DNA of 64,000 nucleotides from Kaistella yonginensis (GCF_030409525.1 NZ_JAUFQB010000002.1:1-64000); one strand, 5' to 3'. Counted from the first letter of the stretch, positions 36,789-48,309 are shown. Notes: generated by a model not told the origin, from the sequence alone. Translations and numbers: made by a program.

Positions 36789-37361
36789 ATGAATTACCTT
36801 GCCCATTCTTATCTTGCATTTTCCGACGAACAGATCGTTGGGCAATTTTTGGAAGATGTGATCCCAAACCGAGACCGCTTTTCCTACCCCGAAAAAATGC
36901 AGCAAGGAATCACATTACATCGAGAAATCGATACTTTTACCGATTCACACGCTGAAATTAGTGAGGCCAAGAAAATATTCAGCCCCTTGGTGAGATTATA
37001 TGCGGGTGCATTTGTTGATGTGTCGATGGATTTTTTTCTGGCGAATTCTCTCGATGATCAAGATTTAAAAAATCATGCAGAAAAAGTATATTTGGTTTTG
37101 AGAAAATATCAAGAATTTCTCCCCGAAAAATTAATTCGCATGGTTAACGGAATGGAAAAAGATCAATGGCTGTATAACTACAAAGAAGAGTGGGGGATTC
37201 AATATTCTATGCAAAATGTGTTGAATAAAGCAAAATATTTAGATAAAGACCTACCCGTTTTCGAAATATTTCTGAGAAATAAACCTCAGCTTCAAAAGCA
37301 TTTTGATGTTTTCTTTCCGGAGCTTTTAGCGCATGCAAAATTAGTAAATTTCAGATTTTAA
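36789..37361 (+). CDS. Acyl carrier protein phosphodiesterase family protein
   Basis: The 190-residue protein matches the AcpH family, which removes the phosphopantetheine arm from acyl carrier protein. Recognisable features are the N-terminal NYLAHSYLA, the GITLHREIDTFTDSH stretch near residue 40 with metal-binding-type histidine and aspartates, and the ARLYAGAFVDVSMDFFLA-like segment (RLYAGAFVDVSMDFFLA). The stop overlaps the convergent DUF6702 gene by four bases. Substrate specificity is from family knowledge only. Confidence 0.8.
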   Translation: MNYLAHSYLAFSDEQIVGQFLEDVIPNRDRFSYPEKMQQGITLHREIDTFTDSHAEISEAKKIFSPLVRLYAGAFVDVSMDFFLANSLDDQDLKNHAEKVYLVLRKYQEFLPEKLIRMVNGMEKDQWLYNYKEEWGIQYSMQNVLNKAKYLDKDLPVFEIFLRNKPQLQKHFDVFFPELLAHAKLVNFRF

Positions 37362-37885
37362 AAAACTTTATACAAGTACCGATTCGGATAATTTAACTTT
37401 TCACTTTGGCGTTTTCCATTGACAATGATGTGGATGATGTTCATTTGGTCATCAAAATAATTATAAAGAAAACTTACCGCCGTTTCTACTTTTTTTGGGG
37501 GATTTGTGGTCTCTGATTCCAAATAAATATTCACCGCTTCGCTGTCTTCCTCGAAACCGATATAGTTAATTTTCAAAAAGGAATTGTCTGCTTTTAATTT
37601 TAAGTATTCGTCACAATACTTTTTCAGCAGCTCATTAATCTGGGTTTTATATTTTTCATCATTAAAGTGAATGGTTCTGCCATATTTTTTCTTGAGGGCG
37701 TTTTCTAAATCATCCAGAAAAAACTTCCCCGTTATTTCAAAAGTTTTCGATGTAGAATTGTAATTAAATTCTACCGAACCAACATGATAAGGATGAACTT
37801 TAACTACTGAAGCACTTGTGAAAGAACTTAAAGCAACAATTAAAAAAGTGCTTACAAGAAATAAAAGAAAGCGGTTACGACACAT
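37358..37885 (-). CDS. DUF6702-type exported protein
   Basis: The protein has a hydrophobic signal (FLLFLVSTFLIVALSSFTSA), the start HPYHVGSVEFNYNSTSKTFEITGKFFLDDLENAL that marks this family, and no known activity. I start at 37885 (MCRNRFLL). The longer frame from 37924 would begin inside the terminator at 37909-37940. Such genes often accompany peptidase or HupE-like genes in flavobacteria; here a protease gene lies upstream and a HupE-like gene is 3.5 kb away. Confidence 0.75.
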   Translation of the reverse strand: MCRNRFLLFLVSTFLIVALSSFTSASVVKVHPYHVGSVEFNYNSTSKTFEITGKFFLDDLENALKKKYGRTIHFNDEKYKTQINELLKKYCDEYLKLKADNSFLKINYIGFEEDSEAVNIYLESETTNPPKKVETAVSFLYNYFDDQMNIIHIIVNGKRQSEKLNYPNRYLYKVF

Positions 37886-37908
37886 GAAGATGCTATTTTC
37901 AACAAAGA

Positions 37909-37940
37909 TAAAAAAAGTGGCCATCTTTCGACTGCCACTT
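37909..37940 (-). terminator. Terminator of the subtilase gene
   Basis: On the minus strand AAGTGGC and GCCACTT pair around a 12-nt loop and are followed by a run of T. This rules out the longer start for the DUF6702 gene. Confidence 0.7.
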
Positions 37941-37964
37941 TAAGGTAAATTAAATAAAGATGGT

Positions 37965-40900
37965 TTATTCTTTAATCATTTTTTTGGTTACTTTATTATT
38001 TCCATTTGTAGTGATTTCAACAATATACAGACCTTTTGAAAGTTTTGAAACATTGATTGTTCCTGCGGTATTGATCGCTGCGGTTTTTACTACTTTGCCA
38101 GACATATCAAATATTTTTACCGCACCATTTTTAGATTTTACGGTAATGTTCAGAACCTCTTTCACTGGATTAGGATACATGGAAATTTCGTCTTTATTTA
38201 CAACAGCTGTTGCCATATTCGAAGAACTTGTTCTCACAAAAAAGCCGCTAAATCCTGTTGTGTCTACCGTAATTTCCCAATAATTATAGGTAGCGTTCCA
38301 TTTTACATTTTCTACCGTTGGTGAAATCGTTACAAAGCCGTTCGGATAAGAAGAGGTTGTTCCCGAGTTATCAGAACTTGTGCCCGAGAACTTATCAATT
38401 AAGATATTTCCTTTTCCGACAGCATCAGATGGCGAAGTCGGTAATTTTATTGCATTTGTTGCATTGTAAGCGTCAAATTCAGATTGGTTGAAATACAAAG
38501 TAACTCTTCCCGTTGCAGTAGTTGGGTCGGTAGCTGGCGTGATTTCAAATCTTCTTCCTACATAAGTTGGTTCTGCATTATTTACCCATACTTTTGCGGT
38601 TATGTTTCCGGTCAGATTGCTCGTTGTTGTTTTTTCTACCATCGCTACAAAATTACAGAGGGTAGTTGCATAATTTTTTCCGTTTGCAATTGCGAATGTT
38701 ACCGATTCATTTTGAGTGGCTAAGGCTTTAATCTGAGGCATGTCTTCATAAATCATTGCTCTAATTCTGTAATCAGTAGTTGAAGCGGTCCATGATGTTC
38801 CATTATCAGTAGAAAATGAACTTCTATTGTCCACATTTATGCTTTCTCTTCTCATTGACATTGTTCCGGTTGAGGCATCGATGGTTACAAAGAAATCTTC
38901 GCCATTTGTTACGGGAATCCCGAAAGATGTAAAATCAATTGCATTCCAAGCACTTCTTTGAACATCATTTAATAATGAATTAATTGTTTTCGAGGCCAAT
39001 ACTACTCCAGGATTTCCATTGGTATCGACTCCTCTTACTTGAATCGTAATAGGAATATCACTTGGGGTTCCCGATCCGGTATAAAAATTAACAGAACCTA
39101 ATTTACCTGTTTTTTTCGAGGTAAATTTAACCGCAAAAATTTGATTAGCCGAAGTTTGATTAAGGTCTTGCGAAGAAATATAAAATTGCTCATCATAACC
39201 AATCGTTTCTGTTTCTGAAGTTTGGCAACCCAATTCGTCAGCCACGGCTTGGTAAATGTCTAACTTACCAAAACCCCAACGTGGATTAGGAACTACGCTT
39301 GTTACAAAATCTTGTCTTGCATTTCCAGTGAGTCTAATTTTCACCTCTGCAGCAGTTAAATTTGGATTGGCTTGCAAAAGAAGCGCAATTGCTCCCGCAA
39401 CACCTGGAGAAGACATACTTGTACCTTGATTTTTTTTGTAATACGTTCCATCAACATTGTCCGTTGAAGTTGGTGCCAAAAGCGCATCCCCGGACATCGA
39501 TGAAACTACCGATTGACCAGATGCAGCGATATCTGGTTTTTGAAAACCATCTGCTCTCGGACCTTGTGCACTGAAAGAAGAAATCCCTTCCGCAGTGGTG
39601 TTTGAAATCGTATATCCTGCCGGTGGAGTAGTTCGGTAAGAGGTTAGTCTTCCAACGTACGACGCTACGGTTACTGCTGTAGTAGCATTTCCCGGAGAAC
39701 CTACAATATATTCGTTGTCTCCGTTTTGTAGAACCGTTGCTACACCTTCGCTTGCTTTCCAACCATGAAATAAGGTCGGCGTGGCTCCGTCATTTTGTAA
39801 ATCTATTTTATAAAGCCCTTGGCTATTTTCTGTCGTTCCAGAGTTTCTACTAATAACAACCTGAATGTATCTTTTTAGATTAACCGAAGAAACCCAGTTG
39901 TAAACCACTGCAGTGAATTTATTATTTAAAATTGAGTGTGTTGTTGTAGCTCCAGGCGGCGATAAATATTCGATGCCATCTGGTGTTGTTAATTTTGCGA
40001 CAACATCATTATCGTTATCGCTGTACATATAAAAAGAAAATACAGAAAGAGTTGTGTTACTCCCAGCCGTAAGACTGAAATTACCACTTTGACCGGGGTT
40101 AATATCTACTTTTCTATGCAAATTTTTACCGTAATCATTTCCTGCAGAAATTACAACTACTCGTCCTGGACCTGAAGTGGTGAACGCATCGATGGCGATT
40201 TCGTGTGGGCCACTTCCGTCGTGTGCGGTAGTTTGTCCCCCGATACTCATATTGACCACAATTGGTTTACCCATGGCAGTGGCTACATTTTGAAAATACG
40301 TCACGGCATCAATCGTGTTGGTCTGGGGGAAAGATCCATTGCCACCTTTTACAATGACAATTCCTGCTTTGGGCGCAAATCCTTGATGTCTGAAATCAGC
40401 CAAACCGGAACCGTTTCCTGTTACTGTTCCCGCAACGTGAGTACCATGTCCGCCAATATCTTGTTGTCTTACAAAATTCGTCGGCGTTCCATCCAATTCA
40501 TCATTGATATCTTCTTGTGTGTATTCAACCCCTTTCGCAAATCCGGTGGGACTAACTTCCGAACCAATTGGGCTAAGAGTTTGATCCCAAATTCTTACAA
40601 TTCTACTTTTCGTTGGGTCCATTGGATCGCGAAAATCTGGATGTTTCCAATCAATACCAGAATCGTAAATTCCAACCAAAACACCTTCTCCGGTGAAACT
40701 GGTGTTGTTTAATGCTCCTGTTTGTAGCAAATGTGCTCCAGATTGAATTCGGCTGATATCGTTATTTGCTTCTTCAAACTCAGGCGAGATGATAGAAATA
40801 ACATCATTCATTTCTGCCATTTTCTCAAGATCTTCAATGGTCGCCAAAACCGTTACGAATTTTGGATACGAACTTTGAACGAGTATTCCTCTTGCTTTTA

Positions 40901-41154
40901 AGCTTGCCGAATTCTCGGTGTATACAATTGCAGAATACATATTTTTTGCACCCTTTGCAGTCACTACAAGATGCTCATCTAATTGCAGTTCTTTCGCAAA
41001 TTTAGATAATCTCTCTGCCGCGTCTGTCCTTTGAGAAGTGCTTTTGCTTTCTCGGATCAGGGTCTCAAATTTATAATCTAGCTTTTGAAATTGTCCGAAG
41101 AAAAGTCCAAAAAATAATATAAAAACAGCGGTAAGGAATTTCTTGTTTTTCCAT
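37965..41154 (-). CDS. Subtilase (S8) with T9SS sorting domain, signal peptide out of frame
   Basis: The main open frame (37965-40964, from an internal GTG) encodes an I9-like propeptide, a subtilisin domain with the triad in GIYDSGID, GHGTHVAGT and GTSMSSPG, a long beta-rich region, and a C-terminal type A T9SS domain (SMYPNPVKEVLNI... KKMIKE). No signal peptide is in this frame. Translating further upstream in the same frame gives KNKKFLTAVFILFFGLFFGQ, a clear signal, but the only ATG, at 41154, is one base out of phase; removing one C from the CC at 41151-41152 would restore an unbroken 1062-residue preprotein. A TAGTTTTG -7 element lies at 41240-41247. The change is either a sequencing error or an inactivating mutation. 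Confidence 0.8.
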
Positions 41155-41380
41155 TTTTTTCAACAGAAAAATTTGTTCATAAATCTTTCCCAGCGTAAAA
41201 AATAAGTTTTTAGTCATAGCCGATATATTTAATTTTTGCCAAAACTATAAAATAAACTTCTTAATTCATAATAAAAAAATAAATAAACTAATAAATTATT
41301 AACGATCAGCTATTATTGCATGAAAACTGTTAATGGGCTTTGTTGTTGAGATAAGTTTTTTATTTTTACAAAAAAAATTT

Positions 41381-41953
41381 ATGCAAGACTTTTTATTTTA
41401 TGTAAAACTCGGGTGGGAACATATTATTTCTTGGGACGCTCTGGATCATCAGTTGTTTATTTTGGTTTTAGTAGCCGTTTATTTTTACAAAGACTGGCAG
41501 AAAATTTTAATTTTGATTACTGCGTTTACCGTTGGGCACTCGGTCACGCTGGCGCTAAGTGTTTTGGATGTTTTCCGTTTGCCGTCTGATTTGGTAGAAA
41601 CGCTTATTCCAATCACCATTTTGCTTACCGCAGTCGACAATATTTTATTCCGCAAAAATCAAAAGAAATTAATGAGAATTAATTACGCGCTCGCTTTGGT
41701 TTTTGGCTTAATTCATGGGATGGGTTTCGCCAATTTGGCCCGAATGACCATGGCTTCTGAGCAAAACATCGCGCTGCCACTTTTGGGTTTTAATATCGGC
41801 TTAGAACTGGGGCAAATCGCCGTCGTGCTAATCATTATGGGAGTTCTTTATTTGCTATCAACATTCCTAAAATTCAATCAAAAATACTGGATTATTGGCG
41901 TTTCAATCGTCGCAATTCTTCTGTCATTACAAATGATTTTGGAGCGGATTTAG
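41381..41953 (+). CDS. HupE/UreJ-like membrane protein
   Basis: A polytopic inner-membrane protein with about six segments. The N-terminal KLGWEHIISWDALDHQLFI carries the histidine-aspartate pattern of HupE/UreJ proteins, then GHSVTLAL and GLIHGMGFA follow; these residues are candidates for metal binding. Homologues are linked to nickel uptake or to hydrogenase and urease loci, but none of those enzymes is in the window, so the substrate is open. I start at ATG 41381 (MQDFLFYV), not 41333, because the longer version begins with a stretch that lies in the promoter region. Confidence 0.75.
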   Translation: MQDFLFYVKLGWEHIISWDALDHQLFILVLVAVYFYKDWQKILILITAFTVGHSVTLALSVLDVFRLPSDLVETLIPITILLTAVDNILFRKNQKKLMRINYALALVFGLIHGMGFANLARMTMASEQNIALPLLGFNIGLELGQIAVVLIIMGVLYLLSTFLKFNQKYWIIGVSIVAILLSLQMILERI

Positions 41954-41963
41954 ATTTTTATTT

Positions 41964-42066
41964 GGGCGCCTGATCCACCCTCCGTTCCCACTTTTTTATA
42001 GAATTTGCAAGCGCTGCGGCAGCTCCCAGAAATTCTATAAAAAGAGTTCCACTCAGGGTGGGGCGC
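41964..42066. repeat. Long imperfect inverted repeat
   Basis: The outer arms GCGCC...CCACCCT pair with AGGGTGGGGCGC, and the inner arms CTTTTTTATAGAATTT and AAATTCTATAAAAAG pair around a GC-rich loop. It may act as a terminator or repeat. It differs from repeat copies A-C. Confidence 0.5.
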
Positions 42067-42165
42067 GGTAGCATTATAAGAATAAAAATCATTTTAAATA
42101 AAATAAGTTTCCATTCGAATAAATTAATTAAATTTGAAAATTAACAGCTAACAATTTCTAAGACA

Positions 42166-44535
42166 ATGAAATTCAAAATACTTGCACTGTTTTTTTGCTC
42201 GGTTTTCCTTTTCGGGCAAAATATTCAAAACAATCCTACCAGCAATCATGGTAATAAATTCGAACAATTAGGAACGATTCTTCCCACCCCGAATTATTAC
42301 AGAACGGGTTCCGGAGCACCGGGACAGGGCTATTGGCAAAATCGTGCAGACTATGATATTACCGCATATTTAGATGAAGACAAAAGAAATCTAAGAGGCT
42401 CAGAAACCATCACCTATTACAATAATTCACCAGATGATTTAGATTATTTATGGTTACAACTTGATGAAAACGAACAGTCATCTGTAAATAATGCAGGCTA
42501 TGACAGCGAATCATTTCTTCCGAAACGAGCCAATGCAGATGAATTAAAAGTAACCGACTTACCCGCAAAAAATAATGGCTATGGCGTGAACTTAGAAAAA
42601 GTAACCGATGCAGCGGGGAAACCACTCTCTTATATGGTGAATAAAACCATGATGCGAATCGATCTTCCTAAAGTTTTGAAAAAAGGAGAGAAATTTACCT
42701 TTAAAATAGATTGGAATTATAATATCCCCGACCGAATTAAAATGGGCGGACGTGGCGGCTACGAATTCTTCCCAGAAGATGGCAACGATTTATACACCAT
42801 TACGCAGTGGTATCCTAGAATGTGCGTTTACAGCGATTTCAAGGGCTGGCAAAATAATCAATTTACCGGGCGTGCAGAATTTGCCCTGGCTTTTGGTGAT
42901 TTCAAAGTATCGATGAATGTGCCCGCAGATCATATTGTGGCTTCAACAGGAGCTGGCAAAAATTTCGAACAAGTCTTAACACCCACACAATGGTCGAGAT
43001 GGAAGCAAGCGCAAAACGCCAAAGAACCCATAGAAATTGTAACTTTAGAGGAAGCCAAGAAAGCCGAAAAATCAAAATCAAAAGAAAGAAAAATCTGGAA
43101 ATTTGAAGCGGACAATGTTCGTGATTTCGCCTGGACCTCATCACGTAAATTTATATGGGACGGTATGAAAGTAATTATTCCCGAAAATAACAATCACGTG
43201 ATGGCCATGAGTTTATATCCAAAAGAAGCCTACAATCTCTACCGTAAATTTTCGACCAAAGTTATTGCCCATACCATTTTAACCTATTCCGAATATACGA
43301 TACCGTACCCGTATCCTGTAGCGCAATCTGTTGAAGCAGCAAATGGAATGGAGTATCCGATGATTTGTTTCAATTTCGGTCGAACTGAAAAAGATGGAAC
43401 GTATTCTGAAGGAATAAAAAACGGAATGATCGGCGTAATTATTCATGAAGTCGGACATAACTTCTTTCCAATGATCATTAATTCAGATGAAAGACAATGG
43501 TCCTGGATGGATGAAGGTTTAAATACCTTTGTAGAATACCTGACCGAAGAAAAATGGGATAATAAATTCCCCTCCCGCCGTGGCCCTGCGCACACTATTG
43601 TTGATTATATGAAATTGCCGAAAGATCAGTTAGAACCGATCATGACCAATTCAGAAAATATCATTCTGTTTGGCCCAAATGCATACTCCAAACCAGCCAC
43701 AGGTTTAAATATTCTGCGCGAAACAATTGTAGGGCGGGAATTATTCGACAAAGCCTTTAAAACATATTCCAAAAGATGGGCTTTCAAACACCCTGAACCG
43801 GCAGATTTTTTCAGAACCATGAATGATGCGAGTGCAGAAAACCTCGATTGGTTTTGGCGAGGTTGGTTTTATGGTATTGATCCTGTGGATATTGCCATTA
43901 GCAAAGTCACTGCGGTGAAGCCAGATTTTGAGGCGGTTCCCCAAGGTCGAGAATTTACCTACACCGTTGATAAACCTTTGCAAAATGAGTTCGAAGATAT
44001 TTCTAAAATTAGAAACAAGAATGATAAAGACATTACTTTTTATACCGATACCGATAAAGAAACCCAAGATTTCTATTGGCGCTATAACCGCGGCCTGGAG
44101 AAAGTAGATGATAAGAAAGAATACAAAATGAAAGGCGGTGATTTTACGAAAGTGTCGCAAAAAGAGCAATCAAAATTAGAACACGTCTACGCCTACCAAA
44201 TAGATTTTGAAAATAAAGGCGGCTTGGTCATGCCGATAATTTTAGAATTTACTTTTGCCGACGGCTCAAAATTAAATGATAAATCGTCTGCACAAATTTG
44301 GAGAAAGAATGAGCAGAAAATTTCTAAAACCTATTATTTTGATAAAAAATTAAAATCGGTTCAACTGGATCCAATGCGTGAAACGGCAGATATTGATACC
44401 TCCAATAATTATTGGGGAGAAATCGCCGAACCAATATCGAAGTTCCAAGTATTCAAACAAAAGCAAGAAGGAGCTGCCAGAGGTGCCGCCAATGGAAAAA
44501 TAAATCCGATGCAAGCAGCGGGGAAAAAGAAATAG
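42166..44535 (+). CDS. Secreted M1-family metallopeptidase
   Basis: A signal peptide (LFFCSVFLFGQ) is followed by the M1 beta domain and a catalytic domain with HEVGH near residue 427 and the third zinc ligand glutamate 18 residues later (SWMDEGLNTFVE), the exact M1 spacing. The exopeptidase GAMEN motif appears as the variant AANGMEYP near 391, so aminopeptidase activity is plausible but not certain. The C-terminal ~200 residues are less conserved and end in a basic tail. No T9SS domain is evident. A TAAATTTG -7 element lies at 42129-42136 and a terminator follows. Confidence 0.9.
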   Translation: MKFKILALFFCSVFLFGQNIQNNPTSNHGNKFEQLGTILPTPNYYRTGSGAPGQGYWQNRADYDITAYLDEDKRNLRGSETITYYNNSPDDLDYLWLQLDENEQSSVNNAGYDSESFLPKRANADELKVTDLPAKNNGYGVNLEKVTDAAGKPLSYMVNKTMMRIDLPKVLKKGEKFTFKIDWNYNIPDRIKMGGRGGYEFFPEDGNDLYTITQWYPRMCVYSDFKGWQNNQFTGRAEFALAFGDFKVSMNVPADHIVASTGAGKNFEQVLTPTQWSRWKQAQNAKEPIEIVTLEEAKKAEKSKSKERKIWKFEADNVRDFAWTSSRKFIWDGMKVIIPENNNHVMAMSLYPKEAYNLYRKFSTKVIAHTILTYSEYTIPYPYPVAQSVEAANGMEYPMICFNFGRTEKDGTYSEGIKNGMIGVIIHEVGHNFFPMIINSDERQWSWMDEGLNTFVEYLTEEKWDNKFPSRRGPAHTIVDYMKLPKDQLEPIMTNSENIILFGPNAYSKPATGLNILRETIVGRELFDKAFKTYSKRWAFKHPEPADFFRTMNDASAENLDWFWRGWFYGIDPVDIAISKVTAVKPDFEAVPQGREFTYTVDKPLQNEFEDISKIRNKNDKDITFYTDTDKETQDFYWRYNRGLEKVDDKKEYKMKGGDFTKVSQKEQSKLEHVYAYQIDFENKGGLVMPIILEFTFADGSKLNDKSSAQIWRKNEQKISKTYYFDKKLKSVQLDPMRETADIDTSNNYWGEIAEPISKFQVFKQKQEGAARGAANGKINPMQAAGKKK

Positions 44536-44553
44536 ATTTAAAAACATTCATAC

Positions 44554-44584
44554 AAGCCATTCGAAAAAAAGAATGGCTTTTTTA
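44554..44584 (+). terminator. Terminator of the M1 peptidase gene
   Basis: A 9-bp stem AAGCCATTC/GAATGGCTT with an A-rich loop and a T run. Confidence 0.8.
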
Positions 44585-44640
44585 CTGCCAAAATTTCTGA
44601 TTGTTTGGAAGCCAAAATGACAATTTTTCCCATAAATTTC

Positions 44641-44658
44641 CATGGCATCGTTTTAGTG
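44641..44658 (+). promoter_or_regulatory. Possible sigma-54-like promoter of groESL
   Basis: TGGCATCGTTTTAGT near 44644 has the -24 TGGCA and a G at the -12 position, with the final C replaced by T, so the match to TGGCACG-N4-TTGC is partial. No CIRCE inverted repeat is visible upstream of groES. Confidence 0.2.
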
Positions 44659-44697
44659 AAACTGAGAACATCACATTAATAATTTAAAATAAATAAT

Positions 44698-44976
44698 ATG
44701 TCAGTAAATTTTAAACCATTAGCAGACCGCGTTCTAATTGAACCAACTGCTGCTGAAACCAAAACCGCCTCAGGAATTATCATTCCCGACACTGCAAAAG
44801 AAAAACCACAAGAAGGAATGGTCATTGCAGTTGGACCCGGAAAAGTAGATGAACCAACTACCGTAAAAGTAGGAGATAAAGTCCTTTACGGAAAATATGC
44901 AGGATCCGAATTAAAGCTAGATGGTAAAGATTACCTTATCGTAAAAGAAGGTGATATTTTAGGAATTATTGGCTAA
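44698..44976 (+). CDS. groES: Co-chaperonin GroES
   Basis: GroES caps the GroEL barrel during protein folding. The 92-residue protein has the standard form: [21 protein letters not shown] with the mobile loop, and [14 protein letters not shown] near the C-terminal half. In most flavobacteria groEL follows directly; here a small gene of the 23S-IVP type lies between them. Confidence 0.96.
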   Translation: MSVNFKPLADRVLIEPTAAETKTASGIIIPDTAKEKPQEGMVIAVGPGKVDEPTTVKVGDKVLYGKYAGSELKLDGKDYLIVKEGDILGIIG

Positions 44977-44978
44977 TA

Positions 44979-44997
44979 GCTTTTAGCTTCTGGCTTT
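44979..44997 (+). repeat. Left inverted repeat of the IVP cassette
   Basis: GCTTTTAGCTTCTGGCTTT pairs with the right copy at 45407-45425 with one mismatch in 19 bases. It begins two bases after the groES stop codon. Confidence 0.7.
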
Positions 44998-45020
44998 TGG
45001 CTTTATAGTAAATATTAGCG

Positions 45021-45362
45021 ATGAGAGATTTTAAAAAATTTGAAGTTTGGCAACTGAGTCATCAAATAACTTTAAAAATATATAGATCAACGAAAAATTT
45101 TCCTAAAGAGGAATTATTCGGATTAACTTCCCAAATCAGAAGATCTTTCGCCTCAATTGGATATAATATATCAGAGGGAAGCGGTAGAAATTCAGATAAA
45201 GAGTTTGCTAATTTTATCAATATTGCTTTAGGCTCTTCGAATGAAGCTGAAAACCAATTAATTTTAGCAAAAGATTTAGGATACATCAACGAAATTGATT
45301 TTAATAATCTTTTAGAGGAATTAATACTACTAAAAAAAGAAGCTAGTTTCTTTGTGGAATAA
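45021..45362 (+). CDS. Four-helix-bundle protein (23S rRNA intervening-sequence / Avd-like family)
   Basis: This 113-residue protein matches the family first seen inside 23S rRNA intervening sequences: the N-terminal FKKFEVWQLSHQITLKIY, the FGLTSQIRRSFASIGYNISEGSGR core and helical remainder. Members form pentamers of four-helix bundles; relatives such as Avd assist retroelement activity, but most have no known role. The gene sits between groES and groEL in the same direction, within 19-bp inverted repeats, and looks like an inserted cassette. Confidence 0.88.
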   Translation: MRDFKKFEVWQLSHQITLKIYRSTKNFPKEELFGLTSQIRRSFASIGYNISEGSGRNSDKEFANFINIALGSSNEAENQLILAKDLGYINEIDFNNLLEELILLKKEASFFVE

Positions 45363-45406
45363 GCTACGAATAAATTAAAAATATAAAATAAAAATTGCGA
45401 ATTACT

Positions 45407-47073
<1,667 letters not shown>

Positions 47074-47099
47074 TTTATTCGTCACTGCGAGGTTTGCCG

Positions 47100-47127
47100 C
47101 GTCATTGCGAGCATAGCGAAGCAATCC
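47100..47127. repeat. CGTCATTGCGAGC-type dispersed repeat
   Basis: CGTCATTGCGAGC followed by ATAGCGAAGCAATCC matches a short palindromic repeat known across many unrelated bacteria. A half copy, CGTCACTGCGAGG, precedes it at 47080. Confidence 0.55.
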
Positions 47128-47140
47128 CAAACTAATTATA

Positions 47141-47173
47141 AAATCCGTTCAGAGCCTTCTGAACGGATTTTTC
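47141..47173 (+). terminator. groEL terminator
   Basis: A perfect 13-bp stem, AAATCCGTTCAGA with TCTGAACGGATTT, around GCCT, followed by T. Confidence 0.88.
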
Positions 47174-47218
47174 CTTGCTTGCCATACCCCACAAGAAGGG
47201 TTTCTGCAAGTGATTCTT

Positions 47219-47842
47219 TTACTTCCCGCCCTTCATTCTATTGTCTTTTATGGCTAAATACTCATTTAGTTTTTTATATTCCAACTGCTTCATATAGTGT
47301 TCCATATACTCATAATCAGGTCCATTTTGGTCGTTTATTGGAAGCATTATTTTTTGTCTATTCATTCGTATTCCATTGAATTTGTAACCATATTGGTATT
47401 TAGCCTTCTGTTTTATAATTTGGGTTTTCACAAATAGAAATAAGTGCTTATTGCCTTCAATTTCTTTGAAACTTAAACGTTTTACATCATCTGAAAAAAT
47501 AGCTCTGTAAGGGTGATAAAAATTCTCAACTACACTGCCGTTGTAATTTACACCCAGAACATTTGAATCTTCAGAATTATTTGTATTGGAAACAAATCCA
47601 GTAATTCCATTATTAGAATCAGTAGCACCAATAAATGGTTTATTTCCTTTTTTCATACTAGCTTTTGTCAGACGCTTGCCTGCCTTAACTTTAAAGAGCT
47701 TTTTTATTTCAAACTCTCCCCATTCCTTTTCTTCAAGTGGCACAACAGTTATAAAGTCCTTTAACTCTGTAATTCTCTTGCTTATATAATTATTGTACTG
47801 CTCAAGTTTTTCTTGCTCTTTCTGCTGCATAAAGGCTGCCAT
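47219..47842 (-). CDS. Type IIB specificity subunit, C-terminal half (split gene)
   Basis: This frame (207 residues) begins MAAFMQQKEQEKLEQYNNYI, the central helical spacer of a restriction specificity subunit, and continues with a second target-recognition domain (EWGEFEIKKLFKVKAGKRL...) and a final helix. It overlaps the N-terminal half in another frame. Adding one A to the run of five at 47871-47875 would fuse the halves into a single 363-residue protein, near the size known for BcgI-type S subunits. As sequenced, this half would need separate initiation. Confidence 0.7.
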   Translation of the reverse strand: MAAFMQQKEQEKLEQYNNYISKRITELKDFITVVPLEEKEWGEFEIKKLFKVKAGKRLTKASMKKGNKPFIGATDSNNGITGFVSNTNNSEDSNVLGVNYNGSVVENFYHPYRAIFSDDVKRLSFKEIEGNKHLFLFVKTQIIKQKAKYQYGYKFNGIRMNRQKIMLPINDQNGPDYEYMEHYMKQLEYKKLNEYLAIKDNRMKGGK

Positions 47843-48309
47843 AAACTCAAAATCGGGTGCGCCTTTATCATTTTTGCTGGAAGCATTAAGATTTCGTTTT
47901 TTAAATGCGTTTCATTTCGTTTAAAACCAAAATTATATTTACTCCTAACAGTGTCTGCAATTGTTGTGATAAATGTTGCATTGTACTTGTTAAGGTTTTC
48001 ATTTCTACCGACTTTCACTGTTGTTGAACCAATAAAATCTTCGGACTTATAAATTGAATAACCAACTGAACCTTCCCCATCGCAAATAAATGCAATGCAA
48101 TTACCTTTGGTAACTAATTTTTTGTCTGCTTTAACAAAGTTCATTACTCCATTATTACGATTGGTTGCACCAACGTAAGGAGTTGTGCCTTTTTTAAGTC
48201 CTGAAACCTTTGAACATTTACAATTTTCAATTTTGAAAATCGTAGCGAGTTTAAACTGTTTCCACTCTCTATCCGACATTTTTAAGTTCATATTATTCAG
48301 CATTTTCAA
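47782..48309 (-). CDS. Type IIB specificity subunit, N-terminal half (frameshifted)
   Basis: The frame encodes the first target-recognition domain (SDREWKQFKLATIFKIENCKCSK... KNEILMLPA) and then, after residue ~143, reads an unrelated tail (KMIKAHPILSLWQPLC...) because of the frameshift at the run of A (plus strand T at 47871-47875). The true continuation, KNDKGAPDFEFMAAF, is in the next frame and leads into the other half. The start overlaps the end of the methylase-endonuclease gene by 17 nt, so the genes are coupled. Confidence 0.75.
   Translation of the reverse strand: MKMLNNMNLKMSDREWKQFKLATIFKIENCKCSKVSGLKKGTTPYVGATNRNNGVMNFVKADKKLVTKGNCIAFICDGEGSVGYSIYKSEDFIGSTTVKVGRNENLNKYNATFITTIADTVRSKYNFGFKRNETHLKNEILMLPAKMIKAHPILSLWQPLCSRKSKKNLSSTIII

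Noticed and set aside
37886-37924. Longer start for the DUF6702 gene
   Set aside because: It falls in the subtilase terminator, and the shorter start gives a proper signal peptide.
44600-44697. CIRCE-type operator upstream of groES
   Set aside because: No TTAGCACTC/GAGTGCTAA inverted repeat is present.
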